This document shows positions 1-13,341 of a DNA stretch of 64,000 bases, piece by piece. The notes under the pieces were generated by a model. That model saw only the letters and a list, made by a program, of their open reading frames with translations, searched no databases and was not told where the DNA came from. The stretch comes from Tuctoria greenei (Eukaryota > Streptophyta > Magnoliopsida > Poales > Poaceae): contig JAYESD010000004.1 of the NCBI GenBank assembly GCA_036927565.1, positions 161,545,697-161,609,696 on the forward strand, read 5' to 3'. Position 1 is the first letter of the stretch. Each line of letters begins with the position of its first letter. The position numbers were made by a program, and so were the translations under genes.

Positions 1-13
1 GGAAGGAGAACCC

Positions 14-784
14 GTGTTAACGGGGATGTTCACTCTCAACCATATACCTACATTGATTATCTTTGATTCCGGTGCTACACATAATTTTATAAGTCAATCC
101 TTTGTGTTCAAGCACCAGCTTCCAACCACTACCACAAAACATCGCTATCTTATATCTTCACCCAGAGGTAATATTACCGCAAGTGATGTTATCTCCCGAG
201 CACCATTATGTCTGGGTGGTAGAATATATCCCACTACTCTTATCGTCCTTGAAGGTCAAAATATTGATGTAATCTTGGAACTTTCGTGGTTAAGCAACCA
301 CGAAGCTGTTATAAACATCATTCCTCGCACCGTTGAGCTCAACTCTTCAACTCACGGCCACCACACCTTAATTCTTGAGAACACGGTTCAAGAAAGTGCA
401 GCGGTGCATCATTCTGAAACAAGTAAGTTGGTAGAAATTCTGGTGGTCCATGATTTCCCGGATGTATTTCCTGACAATCTGCCAGGTATGCCGCCCGACC
501 GAGATGTGGAATTCAAGATTGAATTAATACCGGGAACTACACCTATCTCACGACGACCATATAGAATGGCCCCTAAGGAGTTAGCTGAATTAAAGGAGCA
601 GCTGAATGACTTATTTAGTAAAGGTTTCATTCGTCCGAGCTCATCACCATGGGGATGCTTGGCTCTCTTTGTCAAGAAGAAGGACAAGACATTGAGGCTA
701 TGTGTGGATTATCGTCCGCTTAATGCCAGACTATCAAGAACAAGTATCCACTACCACGTATTGATTTGCTCTTCGATCAATTAG
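14..784 (+). pseudogene. gypsy pol: aspartic protease and N-terminal reverse transcriptase
   Basis: The product would cut the Gag-Pol polyprotein and begin the reverse transcriptase. The protease active-site triad D-S-G lies near residue 18 (IIFDSGATHNF). The usual second protease landmark GMDWL is altered to ELSWL. After a linker come the RT entry motifs LPGMPPDRDVEF, RPYRMAPKELAELK and FIRPSSSPWG, then LCVDYRPLNA. The frame is lost near position 725: the next conserved RT block (KNKYPLPRI) is read in another frame. No true start is visible because this is the middle of a polyprotein. Clear family match; function lost by frameshift. Confidence 0.88.
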
Positions 785-1369
785 TGGGTGCTAAAGTATT
801 CTCCAAAATGGATCTTCGATCTGGTTATCATCAGATTAAGATACGACCAGAGGATATACTGAAGACGACATTCTCAACTAGATAAGGACTTTATGAGTAT
901 TTGCTTATTTCCTTTGGTCTCAAAATGCCCTAGCGCATTTCATGTATTTGATGAATTTAGTATTCATGCCAGAGTTAGACAAGTTTGTCGTGGTGTTCAT
1001 CGACAATATTTTGGTCTACTCCAAGTCAGAAGAGGAACATACTGAACATCTCAAGATCGTGCTTCAGCGACTGCGTGATCACAAGATATATGCCAAATTC
1101 AGGAAATGTGAATTCTGGATTAATCAAGTTCCATTCCTTGGTCATATTATTTCAGCGGAAGGCATAGCTGTGGATCCGAGTAATGTGGTACAAGTGCTGA
1201 AATGGCAATCTCCCACCTCCGTACAAAAAGTCCGTAGTTTCTTGGGTTTAGCAGGCTATTATCGGAGATTTCAAGTTTCTCAAAGATTGCTAAACCTATG
1301 ACAAATTTATTAAAGAAGGGCTGAAAGTATGTATGGAGTGAATCATGTGAGGAAGCCTTCAAAACTCTA
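785..1369 (+). pseudogene. gypsy pol: reverse transcriptase palm, broken
   Basis: This stretch holds the RT palm and thumb. Around 785-890 the SGYHQIKIRPEDI block can be read, followed by an in-frame TAA near 882 and frame changes up to about 940. From 942 a clean frame runs to 1301 with KFVVVFIDNILVYS, LGHII and RSFLGLAGYYRRF. The catalytic Y/F-x-D-D signature reads FIDN, so the second metal-binding aspartate is replaced by asparagine. The enzyme would be inactive even without the frameshifts. A further break near 1300 separates it from RNase H. Confidence 0.87.
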
Positions 1370-2566
1370 GTGAATCATCTCACAACAGCCCATATCTTGG
1401 CTCAACCCGATACAACGAAATCATTTGATGTTTATTGTGATGCATCCGGCATTGGATTGGGCTGCGTACTTAAGCAAGATGGAAGAGTAATTGCATATGG
1501 ATCAAGACAACTCCAAAATCATGAACACAATTATCCGACACATGATTTAGAATTGGCAGCAGTAGTTCTTGCACTGAAGATGTGGAGACACTACTTAATG
1601 GGAAATCTAGTGCACCTCTACATAGATCATAAAAGTTTGAAGTACATCTTCACACAAAAGGAATTAAATATGAGACAACGAAGATGGTTAGAGTTAATCA
1701 AAGATTATGAACTTGAGATTCACTATCATCCCGGCAAGGCCAATGTGGTAGCCGACGCACTTAGTCGAAAGTCTCACGTTCATAATTTGACCATCGGTCC
1801 TATGGAAGAAGATGAACCAACTCTACGTGTGATTCCTTGTGGAGCTCTGTATAACCTTGCTCTCATACCTACAATCAAAGAGGAGATTGTAAAGGCTCAA
1901 AAAAAAGATAAGGGAATGTCTCATATTCAGAGGAAACTTAAAAGTGGAGAAATGAAATGTTTCCGGGAAGACGAACAAGGAACTTTATGGTTCCAGAATC
2001 GAATAGTGGTACCCCAGGACATGGACCTATGGAAAAAGATTTTGGATGAGGCTCACTTGTCCAAATATTCCATCCACCCAGGAAGCAATAAAATGTACCA
2101 AGATCTTAGTACTAAATTTTGGTGGACACGTATGAAGAGAGAAATAGCAAAGTATGTGTCCGAGTGTGACACATGTCGGAGAGTGAAAGCTGACCACATG
2201 AAGAAAAGCGGACTGCTACATCCATTGAAAATACCAGCATGGAAATGGGAGGATCTGAGTATGGATTTCATTGTCGGATTGCCTCTCAACTTTTGCAAGC
2301 ACGATTCCATTTGGGTGATCATTGACCGGTTAACAAAGTCAGCACACTTTATTCCAGTGCATACAGCTTACAATGCAAAGAAATATGCGGAGTTATACAT
2401 AGCAAGAATTAACTGCTTACATGGAGTTCCCCACACCATTGTATTGGATAGAGGATCGTTGTTTGTTGCTTGTTTCTGGGAGCAGCTACATGCATCATTG
2501 GGGACGAAGTTAATATTTGTAGTTCCGCATATCACCCTCAGACTGACGGACAAACTGAGAGGGTAA
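1370..2566 (+). pseudogene. gypsy pol: RNase H, integrase zinc finger and catalytic core
   Basis: The longest clean frame of this element (398 codons). It starts in RNase H (FDVYCDASGIGLGCVL, YPTHDLELAAVV, HYHPGKANVVADALSRK). The integrase HHCC zinc finger follows (H...HPG...CDTCRRVKA), then the core from SMDFIVGLP, holding the first catalytic Asp. The second Asp sits in VLDRGSLF. The frame is lost near 2525, just before the block that carries the catalytic Glu. That block is readable in the next frame (DGQTERV) and is followed by a TAG at about 2568. Confidence 0.88.
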
Positions 2567-3072
2567 ATTAGGTACTCGAGGATATGTTGAGAGCATGTGC
2601 CATTCACCACGGTAAAAATTGGGATGACCATTTACCGTTTGCGGAATTCTCGTACAACAACGGATATCAATCTAGTATCAAAATTGCACCCTATGAGGCT
2701 CTCTACGGCAGGAAGTGCCACACACCACTCAACTGGTGTAAATATGGTGAACGAGTGGTATATGGGATTGATCTGGTAAATGAAGCCGAAGAGCAAGTAA
2801 AAGTTATTCAAGCTAATCTCAAAGCCGCTCAGTCTCGACAAAAGAGTTATGCGGATAAAAGGCGTCATCCTTTAAGCTTCAGCATCGAAGACCACGTGTA
2901 TCTCCGTGTCTCTTCGATGAAAGGAATTCATCGGTTTGGAGTAAAAGGAAAGTTCACTCCGCGATTTATCAGTCCATTTGCCATCACTGAAAGATGTGGT
3001 CCTGTTGCGTACATAGTGGAGTTACCAATAACTCTAGCTGGTGTTCATGACATTTTCCACATATTCCAATGA
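2567..3072 (+). pseudogene. gypsy integrase C-terminal part
   Basis: Continues the integrase after the break. Recognisable blocks are LEDMLRACAIHH, LPFAEFSYNNGYQSSI, APYEALYGRKC, SRQKSYADKRRHPL and VHDIFHIFQ, all standard for the integrase C-terminal domain of plant gypsy elements. A TGA follows HIFQ at about 3070, where intact relatives read on into the tail domain. Confidence 0.87.
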
Positions 3073-3114
3073 TGGAAATGTCTCAAACTGTCTACCGACA
3101 TCCGCCTTGAAAAA

Positions 3115-3312
3115 TTGGAAGAATTGAAACCGGATCTCACCTATGTCGAGCATACAATCCGGATTATCGATGAAAAGTCTCGTGTCACAAGGAATTGGAC
3201 GATGTGGTTTTATAAAGTTCTACGGAGTAACCACACCATCGAGGAAGCAAAATGGGAGAATGAAGATTATCTCTGCACAAAGTATCCGAACATGTTGTCG
3301 TCATATCTCTAG
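3115..3312 (+). pseudogene. chromodomain-like tail of the gypsy integrase
   Basis: About 65 codons that in related elements end the polyprotein. The pattern LTYVEHTIRIID, VTRNWTMWFYKVL and EEAKWENEDYL lines up with the equivalent tail of the gypsy element at 31546-33369 (LTYAEQPVKILE, VTRNKVTRMCKVQW, EEATWERAEDL). In chromoviruses this segment is a divergent chromodomain thought to steer integration to heterochromatin. It is separated from integrase by a stop. Confidence 0.75.
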
Positions 3313-3360
3313 TAATCTTCTACCTCCGTTTCCTTTATTTGTAATCTCGGGACGAGATTC

Positions 3361-3373
3361 TTTAGGGGGGGAT
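3361..3373 (+). other. polypurine tract of the gypsy element
   Basis: TTTAGGGGGGGAT directly precedes the TGTAA that opens the 3' LTR. This is the expected primer site for plus-strand DNA synthesis. Confidence 0.85.
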
Positions 3374-6300
3374 TGTAAAAGCCTTAAATTACAAAGGCAA
3401 AGTTCAGATGGGAGATATTGAAATTTGGAGGGAAAAAGAAATTTAACTAGAATCTGAAAAATTCAAACCAATTTAAACCTCAATTGAGAGAATTCAAAAT
3501 TTCAAATTTAACTCATGTTCAAACTTTGCCACGTTAAAAATCTGAGTTCGCCATTTAATTGCCAATATTCCAGATAGCACCCCTGCAAATTTTCATAATA
3601 TTTGGAGCACTAATTGTATTTAATTCAATGGGTACATTGAATTCTAGTCAAATTTAAATTTGAATTTGAATTTCACATGAAACATATCCAAACTTGAAAT
3701 CTAATTTCGGAATCAGATCCTAGATATTTGTTTGAGCCTATCTACAAAGTTTCATGAATTTTGGACACAAGTTGGTGGGATATTTCTTTGTACAGAGAAG
3801 GTTTGAGTGGAGGGGGCTGTGGGACCCACTTGTCATACAGAGATGGAGCTCGGCTGAACATGTTTCACTTCTCTGCTTCTCCCATGGCGACACCACTCCA
3901 TTTGCATGTGCCACCTCCTCTCAACAGCCTGTCCACAGCTGCCCTTGCCTTATAAACTAAGCTTGGTGCCATTTCTTGATTCTTCTCCCTCTGGTCAGCC
4001 TTTCTTCCTTGTTTTTCCTCCACCCGCCGCACAGCACCACCTCGCCGTCATTCAAGCGTGCCGGCCAAAAGAAGCAGTGTTGCGCCCTGCTCCAAGAAGA
4101 GAAAAGTAACCCAACTCGTTGCTCTATCTTCTCCACCGATTGGTTCCTTGTTTCATGCCTTGTGTTGATTCTATTTCGAGGTTTTCTCGCCGCCAACGGG
4201 GAGGCCGCCGAGAGAGTCCTCTGCTGCTCCGTGGAACCCTAGCTACAGGCCTTATCAAGCTTCGATCCTTGAAGGAAAAAGGTTCGCAAGCACGCCTAGT
4301 TCATGCTCGCAAAGTTTCAGCTTTTGTCATAGCTTGTAGCTCGGGTTTTTCTCAAAGAACCGACGCTTAGTTCTTTTGCCCGCCATGGTTCTTCACCCAT
4401 ATTCGGTTTACACGTGCAATAATTATTAGAATTGCTTAGCAAGTAGCTTCTAAACATTCTCGCGCGCACCCTAGCCAAAAACACCCAAAAGTTATCAACC
4501 ATACGCATAGGAATCGAAGTTCTTACGGCCGCCGGTTGAAAAGACGCGGGTCGCCCTCGAACTTGTATATGCAGCCATTTCCACCTCAATAGGAGTTCAT
4601 TTTGGTCATCCTCGTGATCCCATAATACTCTCCGATCAATTTCCGAGTGGTTTTATCCCTTGCCGAAGTGAATTCGTGTTGGCCGAAACCCTAATCGCCG
4701 CCGCCGTCGCACGAGCTTTTCTGGCCATCCATCGACGTCGGGAGGATCACCATCGAGTTCCTTGCCTGATTTTAGTTGGGGGCAGTGAGAGTGGGTGCCG
4801 CCATGCCCTGGAGCGATCTGCGACGAGGGGCCGCCGTCGTGCGCCGCCCAAGCACCGCCGGCACGAGGTTGAAGACGACTCAGGGTGGGCCCTGGTTGTC
4901 AGTCTAACCAACACGCGCCCAGATCTGGTGCGGACAAGGATCTTGTGTGGCTACATCCCTGAACCATGTGGCCCGGTGTTGCTTAATCCTGATTGCCCCA
5001 ATTTAAATCATGTGGGCCCACCATGATTCAAACCTTTTCCAATTGAAATTTAAATTCCAGATTTAGTTCCCACTTCAAAAATCCATATCTCCTAGTAGAA
5101 TTGATCCAAAATTCCCATATAAATTTTATTTGAACCATCATGAAGAATAATTTCTAGTGGTGCACTTGGATTTGTATGAAAGCCCATACGAATTTCTACA
5201 TAATTCAACTAAGAAAAATTCTTATAGAATTAATTCCTATAGTTCTGCTCTTTGGAAAAATACCAAATTTTTCCAGAACCTTCAATTGAATATCTTTGCA
5301 CTCCAGTAAATATTTCAGGATCATTAGACTTCATTTACATGGTCTGATCATCTGTGTATTCTCTATGCACATAAAAAATTAGACAACTTCATTTAGAATT
5401 TGTACAGAAACTTGTGCAAAGTTCTAAATTGAATATCTCTCAGTAAAAGCTTAAAAATTTGTCAAATTAACTTTGTTCGTTTTCTATTTATCCACACCAA
5501 TTAGAACTACAACCCAATCTTCATGAAAATCTCTAGTTTTTCCTGTAGAGTCCTTTAAAGAAAATTCATGTTTGATTTTTATCTGATGATTCACTTCATA
5601 TAAAAATCTGAACATTTGCCAAATTGTTATTTAGTAAGTTTCTGTATTCCTGTCAAAATTTCAGATTCATTGGACTTTAATAACCTAGTTCAATATGGAG
5701 ATTTTCCTAACTGGTCATACAATACCCAAAATCAACAAAATCTTTTTCATTAAATTATCCAGCCTTGTAAAATCAATTTCTCCCTGTATGAAGCTTATAA
5801 AATGGTGAAACAAATTTTCCTAGAACCAGTGAGACCCCCTCTATGTGATACAACCACTGGAAGCCATGATAGTCCTCCAGAATTACAACCAAAATTCAGA
5901 TAAGGCTAAACACTTAAGAAATTTTGTAGACCAATATATTAAATTGTGTATCTAAAACTTTACCTGGTTATTCCTAAATGACCAAGTGAACTCCCTGTAA
6001 TTTTCTCAGGCTTAGGGGATCTGTTGAATCTGTATAAATTGAGATCACATCCCTATGTACAAAACCATATCAATTTTGCCTCATATGTCCATTGCCCAAA
6101 TTCATCTTGTTTCCTTTCTGTTGTTGTCCAGTCTAGCAACAGAACTTCAAGTCCTAACTAATATAAAACCTTCTTGAGTTATAATCAACTTCAATTTTCA
6201 TAATAATTAATTGCAATCTCTTAATTGCATATTATTTTGATAGTGTTCGTGATGAAGGTGGCCAACGAGAAGCACAACCTGGAGGAGTGGAATTCTCTAT

Positions 6301-7935
6301 TGGGGGTCTGTGGTGTGAATTCTCATCGAAGAATACTAACTAATCATCGCTGACTTTTATCACAACCGAAAGGCAAGCCCCGGTTTGCATTTAAGTGCAT
6401 TTTAAAGTTTTGCTTTTATACACACTGTATTGAATAGACTTGATACGTGCATTAGTTCTATGTTGATTGAATACTCCACATGCATGATCAAATAATCCTT
6501 GCAGTGGATGGGTAGTATAAGACTCCCTCAAGTTATATTGCTATGCTTAATGTTTAGTTAGAAGATCGGTAGAATTCGAGTATGTTGGATTCTAGTCGCG
6601 AGATTGGTCACATTTTATTGATCACAAGTCAAGTAGTTGAATTCTACTTGCGAGAGAAGTCGAGTGAGGGAAACCTACTCGCGAGTTGTTACCATAACAT
6701 TAACTCTTAAATATGAGACGTTGACGGGGATTTGTGTAGGTTGGTTTGCCCACATCGTGCCTGGGTCGGTAATGGCGAGGCAGGTGTTGGGGAGATGGAT
6801 TGGTAGCCCTGTCTGTGTCAGTTAAGGCCCGTCTCGTGCTTGGACCTGTTGGACACGTTTGAACTGTACCAGGTGCATGCTGGCTATATGGAACCCAGAA
6901 AACCGATGTACCTTGAGGATCCTATGTTGGAACCTTTTCAATCGGCTTAAGCTATCGGCTGTTAGTACAGTGGGAGGTAACTTACTCAAGAACATCTCAC
7001 ATCGGAGATGCACCTTGAGATGAGCTCACTATTCAGGTCGATCAAACTATTTCGATGTAGTTGAGTCTGGGGAAAGGTGGCTTCGTGCAACATCAGTGGA
7101 GTGTGCCGATGCAACTTCGAGTATGGGCGTACGTGTCGTGCAGACCGGGTGTTTTTGATTCAAATCACCATCGCTCGCGGTTATGGATTGAGCATACTTG
7201 GACACTGAGTCTTGACATAGTAAGAAAGATAAATGGAAAGATTATGAATATGTTGCTATGAATAATTCTTTGTATTGAAATTGTGGCTTCTATAGAGATA
7301 GTATAATCAAATTTACAATTTCCAAACATTTAGCTTGGATAAGGCTTATGCAACCTTGAGCAAGTATCATCGTGGATGAAGCGTTTCTTGTTTGATTGTG
7401 GAATTCACAATGATGCTATGCCCATGGATCGCGTATGCTACTTTAAAACTGACCACTAAGGATTTACTTTTGGTGAGTCCATTCCTGCAAATTAAGTTTT
7501 CCAGTCCTTAAAGTTTCCAGCATGTAGAGTTTCATGTTTAGGTGAGACGGTTAAGTCATGCTGAGCCTTGTGCTCACGGTTGCTATATTGTGGTTTTTGC
7601 AGGTATTTATTAGATATGCTTATGTTATGGTTGTCTGTGAGACCTCGAGCTTCCCGAGATGTATTTCTCACGGAAACCTTGTCGCTGCTCTGTGTTTCGT
7701 GTTGCTAGTGAGAAGCGTCCGTGGGCATGGACGACTTCTCTTGTGCATAGCTAGTTGAGAGTTTGAGTATGTATTTTCCACTGTGTTGTATATTATGTTG
7801 TAAAATAGAATCATCTTGTGAAATAAAATATTTGTGTTGGGTATTTTGTAAGACTTTTCTTGTGTGCTGTTGGGTGCCGCATCACACGGCACCACCCAAC
7901 GCGATTCCTGGAATGTGTGGACTCCGGTCCCCACA
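3374..7935 (+). repeat. 3' LTR of the gypsy element (4.56 kb)
   Basis: Begins TGTAAAAGCC straight after the polypurine tract and ends GGTCCCCACA, giving TG...CA ends. The 5' part is AT-rich U3, then a TATA box, a GC-rich leader-like zone (about 4000-5000), and long AT-rich DNA to 7935. The last 1.7 kb matches, on the opposite strand, the fragment at 44310-45742 (shared block GGCAAGCCCCGGTTTGCATT at about 6371; shared end GGNATGT..GG). This confirms the boundary and shows a second family member in the window. The many small open frames inside are not coding. Confidence 0.8.
3951..3958 (+). promoter_or_regulatory. TATA box in the gypsy LTR
   Basis: TATAAACT at the junction of the U3-like AT-rich zone and a pyrimidine-rich leader. 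Transcription of the element would be expected to start about 25-35 bases downstream. Confidence 0.55.
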
Positions 7936-8671
7936 ACCTCGTCATAAGCGCGCTCTCTCAATCACTCCCAAGCTGTCCAAAAATGGACAATTTTGGACGT
8001 AGTACGAAAAAGTGACGCATAGGTTACATGACTCTAGTGTATGCCATAAGTAAATCATGAAACTTGGCATAAAGTATTACCTGCAGCAAAGAGTGTGGAA
8101 GCGAGGGTGCACAACACAAGCAAAGCAGGAAAGGGAATGTGCAACACTACACAATCTATTAAAAAAAATTTAAAAAGTTAGAGTAAACAACATATTGTAG
8201 CAAAACAAAGCAAATGCATAGTTGTATACATGTAGAGCTAGCTGGTCATGTGTTGGTTCATTTCAAAATAATAACACTTCTACCATCATTTAATCTAATG
8301 CACCATTACAAATTAAGATATATTATTGACAGACGGAGGGGGGAAGAGAGAAAAATTATTTAGGGTAATGATAATGTAAATTTATGTTGATGTCAACTAA
8401 GCATATTAAAATGGAATCAGAAAAAAAACTACATACAAACAAGTTATAATTTACTCGTGTACTGCAAATGAAATTGGTAACCATTCATCACATTTTATTG
8501 CTATTCAAAGTTCGTTCCAAAGAAAAAAAAGCAAAAGTTTAGGTGCCCAAACTCTTAATGTGCACATCCAGTTCTTTGGACTTGCTAAGCAGTTCATTCA
8601 CGGTCCAAAAACTGTGTGATCAAACAATAAAATGTGAACAAAACAAAATGGAAATTATTAATGTGGTGGTG
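7936..8671. other. unassigned stretch between two LTRs
   Basis: AT-rich, with no reading frame I can support and no recognisable repeat ends. It lies between the gypsy 3' LTR and the solo LTR, so it should be the DNA both inserted into. It may be continuous with 14453-15514 across the solo LTR. No function is assigned. Confidence 0.4.
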
Positions 8672-9742
8672 TGTCAGGACCCGCCTTCCTAGGGTCCACT
8701 TGGGCATCCTGTACTAATCCCTGGATCAGTAGTTGGTAGGCACAACAGAATAGATCGAGATCCATACAATGATTATTTATTTATAATAAATATAAGTCTT
8801 ACAAACATGATCTAAATTACATTGGATGTGGTCGGAGATGACTACCAAAATAGATAAATCCTCAAAATAGCAGAGCAGAACGACACCGTGCCCAACAGGC
8901 AGACTTGGGAAGTAGGACTAGACTTAGCCGTCATCCTCACACGCTTTAGCTTCTTTGTCTTCTGATAAACCACATATAAAGCAAGAGTGAGTACATAAGG
9001 TACTCCGCAAGCACTAACACTACTCAAGGGGAGGTGTTTCATGCATTGGGGCTTGTAGCAAGGAGAGGCCATACAACTTAGTTTTGCCGAAAAGCATTTT
9101 ATGTAAGGTTCTCTTTGAAAAGAGTTTTGCAATAAGAGGGAGAAGTAGTTGAATCAGTATTATTATAGTTGGCGGTCCCTGGGGAAGTTTCAGACCATCC
9201 CGTCAGTTCCCTCACTTTTCAATGCGTCTTCGGACCCATGTCCCTGACGACTCCAGCACACATGCGAAAACTTTCCAAAAGCACGGTAGCCTCAACCCCC
9301 CACACACACTTCAAGGAGATGCCCTAATGCTAATCAATAGGAGCCTAGAGCATAGCGTGTCAAGACTGTGACAATAGCTATCCGAATAGATTAAGACTCT
9401 GCAAAGTTTGTACACTTTATCCACAGGACATGCATACCTAGCAAGGGTATGACATGACGCTCATCCCATCTTCCCCGAGTAACCCCACAATCACACCTCA
9501 GTCCGACGCAGGGGCTATTTGGGAAATTCCTACCCAGCCAGACAACAGACAACCCTTGGTCTCTGTGTCATTTCCTGGTCCACCATGTCCTTCATGGCTC
9601 TCTAGGTTTTCTCTTGTGGCAGTTATCAGAAAGGTAGGGCGAGTCCCGCCCATACAGGTTATGTGGTTGTACAAAATCACGATGTTGAGGTCAAATGAAC
9701 CAGACCTTATATTGGTGAGGCGGCTCCATCCGTCGTTGGCAT

Positions 9743-9843
9743 AAGGACTAGTCCGAAACACACAGCATCGAACTACACTGAAGTACTCAGCACAAGGCTA
9801 GTCCAAAACACACAGCATCGAACTACACTGAAGCACTCAGCAT
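9743..9843. repeat. two-copy tandem repeat of about 50 bp
   Basis: Two adjacent units (9743-9793 and 9794-9843) share CACACAGCATCGAACTACAC and most of their flanks, with a handful of differences. It lies inside the solo LTR and probably arose by slippage. Confidence 0.85.
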
Positions 9844-11456
9844 CGATCGGTGGGTTACAATGAATACACAACTGCAGCTGGTATACCTCTTATGGAGCCC
9901 TCGGCATCCCATCACCATACCCGCCTCAACCACCCTTCCCCTTCACACACACAGTTCATTAATCTCCCACCCATATCCTATCTCACACCACCAAACACCT
10001 TTTAACACATTACATAATCATGTATACAGTGTGTAGTGGTTCGCGATGCTAACATCGCAGGGGTTCCTAAGCATAGTAATAGCAAGGAGGTGCTCGCATC
10101 ATTGCCATAGCATCATGATGTAGCTGTTAGGTAGTCAAGGGGTTGTGTTGTCGAGGTCGAGGAGGAGATTGTGATAGTCACTGCTATTATCATAACTGAT
10201 GCAGTGTCTTGTTTCAAGCCATTGGTAGCGAGTAACTATTGTGTTACTGTTTATCATTGGCTAGTAGCTAATATCGTTATTCAGTCATCAACATAGCTCA
10301 TGCTACCACATTTCAAGTGGTTAATAGCATAACAATGTTTTAAAACAGTCACACAGTTATGTAGTCAAAACAGGCCAATAGGTGCAATTACAAAACATAG
10401 GTGAAATATGATCAAGGAGTTAGAACTTGTCTTTACGGTGGTTTATCGAAGTCTTTGTCCTCTTATTCATGATTCGGGTCTTGAATATCTCCTTCGTGAA
10501 CTTTCCGATTACTAAGTATGTAGCTACGCGAAGAAAATATGATTCATCGATAAAGATCCAAGAAATCCAAATAAAACTCCAATAAATACAAACAATCGTT
10601 CGTTAACATGGTTTCTAAGATCCTGAGAAGGCTTATAAGAGAATACGTCATTCTACTAGTGGCTTATTTGGAAACATTACTGTTTCTTTGGTCAACCAAA
10701 TGGTTATTGGAGGGTTATGACGATCTTAACGGTCTTCTAGTTATTTACAGGGTTTATGACCATTATAATTAATTCACTATTTTATGTTATAAATTACTTA
10801 TGTTACGGGCAATGAGTTAGCCATAACTTCTATGAGACTCATCTATAATTATCTGTCTTCACAATAGTATATTCACTAAAATTATTCTAATGTAAGACTC
10901 ACTTATTTAGAGTCTAAGCATTGGTTCTAATATTCTCGAGCCAACTCAACATTTTTAATGACGACTAGTGTACGACTTGTTAACTTATGTCATTTCTTAA
11001 TCTACTATCTTCTTTATGTGTTCTAAAAGTCATGAACTTATTTTAGGACTTCTTTAGAGTATGGCTATTAGGACTCTAGGGAGTTACTAGTGTAGGGTCC
11101 ATTCTATTTAGACCTTATGTGTGAGTTTCTATAATCTAATAGCTCTCTAATTACTTTTCTTTAATGGCACTAGTTAGTTCTTCATCCTATAATTTATTTT
11201 AGTCTACTACTATCCTAAAAGTACTAATGTATATCCTTGGTAATATTTAGAAGGTCATTTGGGAAGAGACTAATTAGAATCTTCGACGTGCATTTTATGA
11301 ATTATGAATATCCACATGATTTTTCCTACGTGAATGATAGCCAACTCTTTATTCCATCATTTATATTAGTCCAATACCATCTACCTTATATTATAGATGT
11401 CAAGAAGCATATTCTAAGAACTTTAGATAATTATTTGTTACAAAGTTAGCCTATTG

Positions 11457-11557
<101 letters not shown>

Positions 11558-13333
11558 TTTTCTTCTAACTATCGATGTTTCAATTTGTTTACTATATGAT
11601 AGATAATTACTTATTTATCATTTCGTATTCTATATTGGTTGGACCTTACTTTTTATTACATTATAACTTTCAATTAGTTTCTCTAGAAATTCTTTTGTGA
11701 ACGGATTATCAAATTGGGAGGCTAAATGTAGACTCTTTCGATTTCCTAGTTAATTAAATGATTTTTATCAGCTGATAATCAGCCTCACATTCCTACATTT
11801 CATTTGTGTCCTAATTAATATTTCTACAGTCTAATAGTCATCAAATAATTTTTAGAGAATTCCTAGAAAATTATTTGTAAAGGTTTATCATTCTAGAGCC
11901 TAACATAATTCCTCTTCAATTTCGTAATTGATTAATTCATTATTGTAAACTAATAACATTTAACACAATATCTACCAGCAATTCATACCATCAATCAATC
12001 CTAAAAAGCAATTAAGAATTTTTAGTGAATTTTCTAGATTTTTCCTAGGTAAGAAAATGCATTTTCTAATTCTTTGGGTACACTAGGGGGTGCACATAGC
12101 ATTTTACTGTGGAGCAGTGAGGCTGGTAGTGGATCTGGGTGGTCAATGTGTGCGCTTAGCATTTTCTTTGTTTATGTGGGTATGCTGACTAGTGGGTCTG
12201 GCGGGCCTAGGTGGCAGGGCATGCCTGGGCCATTGGTCCATCGACCGAGTGTACCCATGGGTTGTGCGCTGGGTTGGCAAATGGCGCTTATGTGGTGCTG
12301 ACTCAGCCGCCACATGCGCATGTGGGGATGGCGACGTGGGAGCGCTGGCTTGCGTGGTATCCATGTGGCCACCACGTGTGTGCCACGTGGGTAGCAAGCT
12401 CCCAGAACAGGGTGGCGCCAGTAGGAGTCCGGAACAGCGGCGGCGACGACTGAGCGTGGGTCTTCGCGACTGCTCACTGAGATGGAAGGTCGGGAGCGTT
12501 GCTACGGGTGGGGAGAGCTCCTGTGAGTCAGGCCTGGTCGAAGTGGCGTCAACGGCGGCCAACGGCGGCCGGCGGCAACCATGGACGCTGTGCGCAGCGA
12601 CGCGCTGGCGATCCACGCGTGCGTGCTGCAATCCTATGGTACGGCCTGTCGGGGACGTGTTCCAGCATGCGAGGAAGGTTGTGTGATTCTTGGGGATGTC
12701 GGCGAGGTCCTTACGGCGGCTGGCGACGGCGAGGGGTGGCGCGAGAACAGTGCAAATGGTGGTGGTGGTGGCGCTCAAGGGGAAACTCGCGAGCGTTGGC
12801 TATAACGAAGGGATGACTGGCCAAGGGCGTGTTCTAGCGCGTGTGTAAAGCGATGGGGTGGTTGCAACAGCCGGGACGACACCTACGGCAGTCGGCGACG
12901 AGGAAGGGCAGCAGTCTTGGCAGTGACGCGTCAGGAACGAACTTCCCATGGTCCTCTATTCCAATGAAGTGCACCTACGTGTTCTAGGAGCTAATACGAA
13001 TACGTATGGCAAGGTGTCTCAGGAGTAGAGAGCTCATAGCTCGCCAACGACAATGGCGCGCGGCAGCGCCGACTAGAGGTCATCGGGATCTACTCCATAG
13101 TGCTCTATGTGGCTAATAAACTAATGTTCTACATGTTCTACAAAATAAGGAAACAATTGTAGGGGTTAATTTGAGTACCTCTCCTTTGACGCGTCGGAAC
13201 AGCTGAGGTTGCCGGTGGCAAGGAAGAAAAGGGGAACTCTGAATTCCCACTTGGGAAGGGCCGAGCAAGTTCTGGTATGTGCAGTGGAAGTCGGAGAAGA
13301 ACTCGAGCAAGTGAATTTGGGAGAGAGCTACAG

Positions 13334-13341
13334 TTTTTATA
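13334..13341 (-). promoter_or_regulatory. TATA box in the solo LTR
   Basis: TATAAAAA on the minus strand, just upstream (in LTR sense) of a GC-rich leader-like zone at about 12100-13300, the same layout as in the other gypsy LTRs. Confidence 0.5.

Larger units (their letters stand above)
1..7935 (+). mobile_element. Ty3/gypsy (Tekay-like chromovirus) element, 3' part
   Basis: The left edge of the window cuts this element inside pol. What remains is protease, reverse transcriptase, RNase H, integrase and a chromodomain-like tail in the order typical of gypsy elements, then a polypurine tract and a 4.6 kb 3' LTR. The long LTR and the C-terminal L-T-Y-V-E...V-T-R-N block resemble the Tekay/Del chromovirus group; that lineage call is from general knowledge of the family. 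Several frameshifts and stops make it non-autonomous. Gag and the 5' LTR lie outside the window, so no target-site duplication can be checked. Confidence 0.9.

Noticed and set aside
7558..7961. Small frames on both strands near the end of the first gypsy LTR
   Set aside because: They cross or approach the LTR boundary at 7935 and the homologous LTR at 44310 does not keep them open.
12143..12778. Minus-strand open frame of 211 codons in GC-rich DNA
   Set aside because: It lies in the leader-like zone of the solo LTR, has no recognisable motif, is rich in Pro/Arg/Ser/Thr as expected of random GC-rich frames, and overlaps equally long frames on the other strand.
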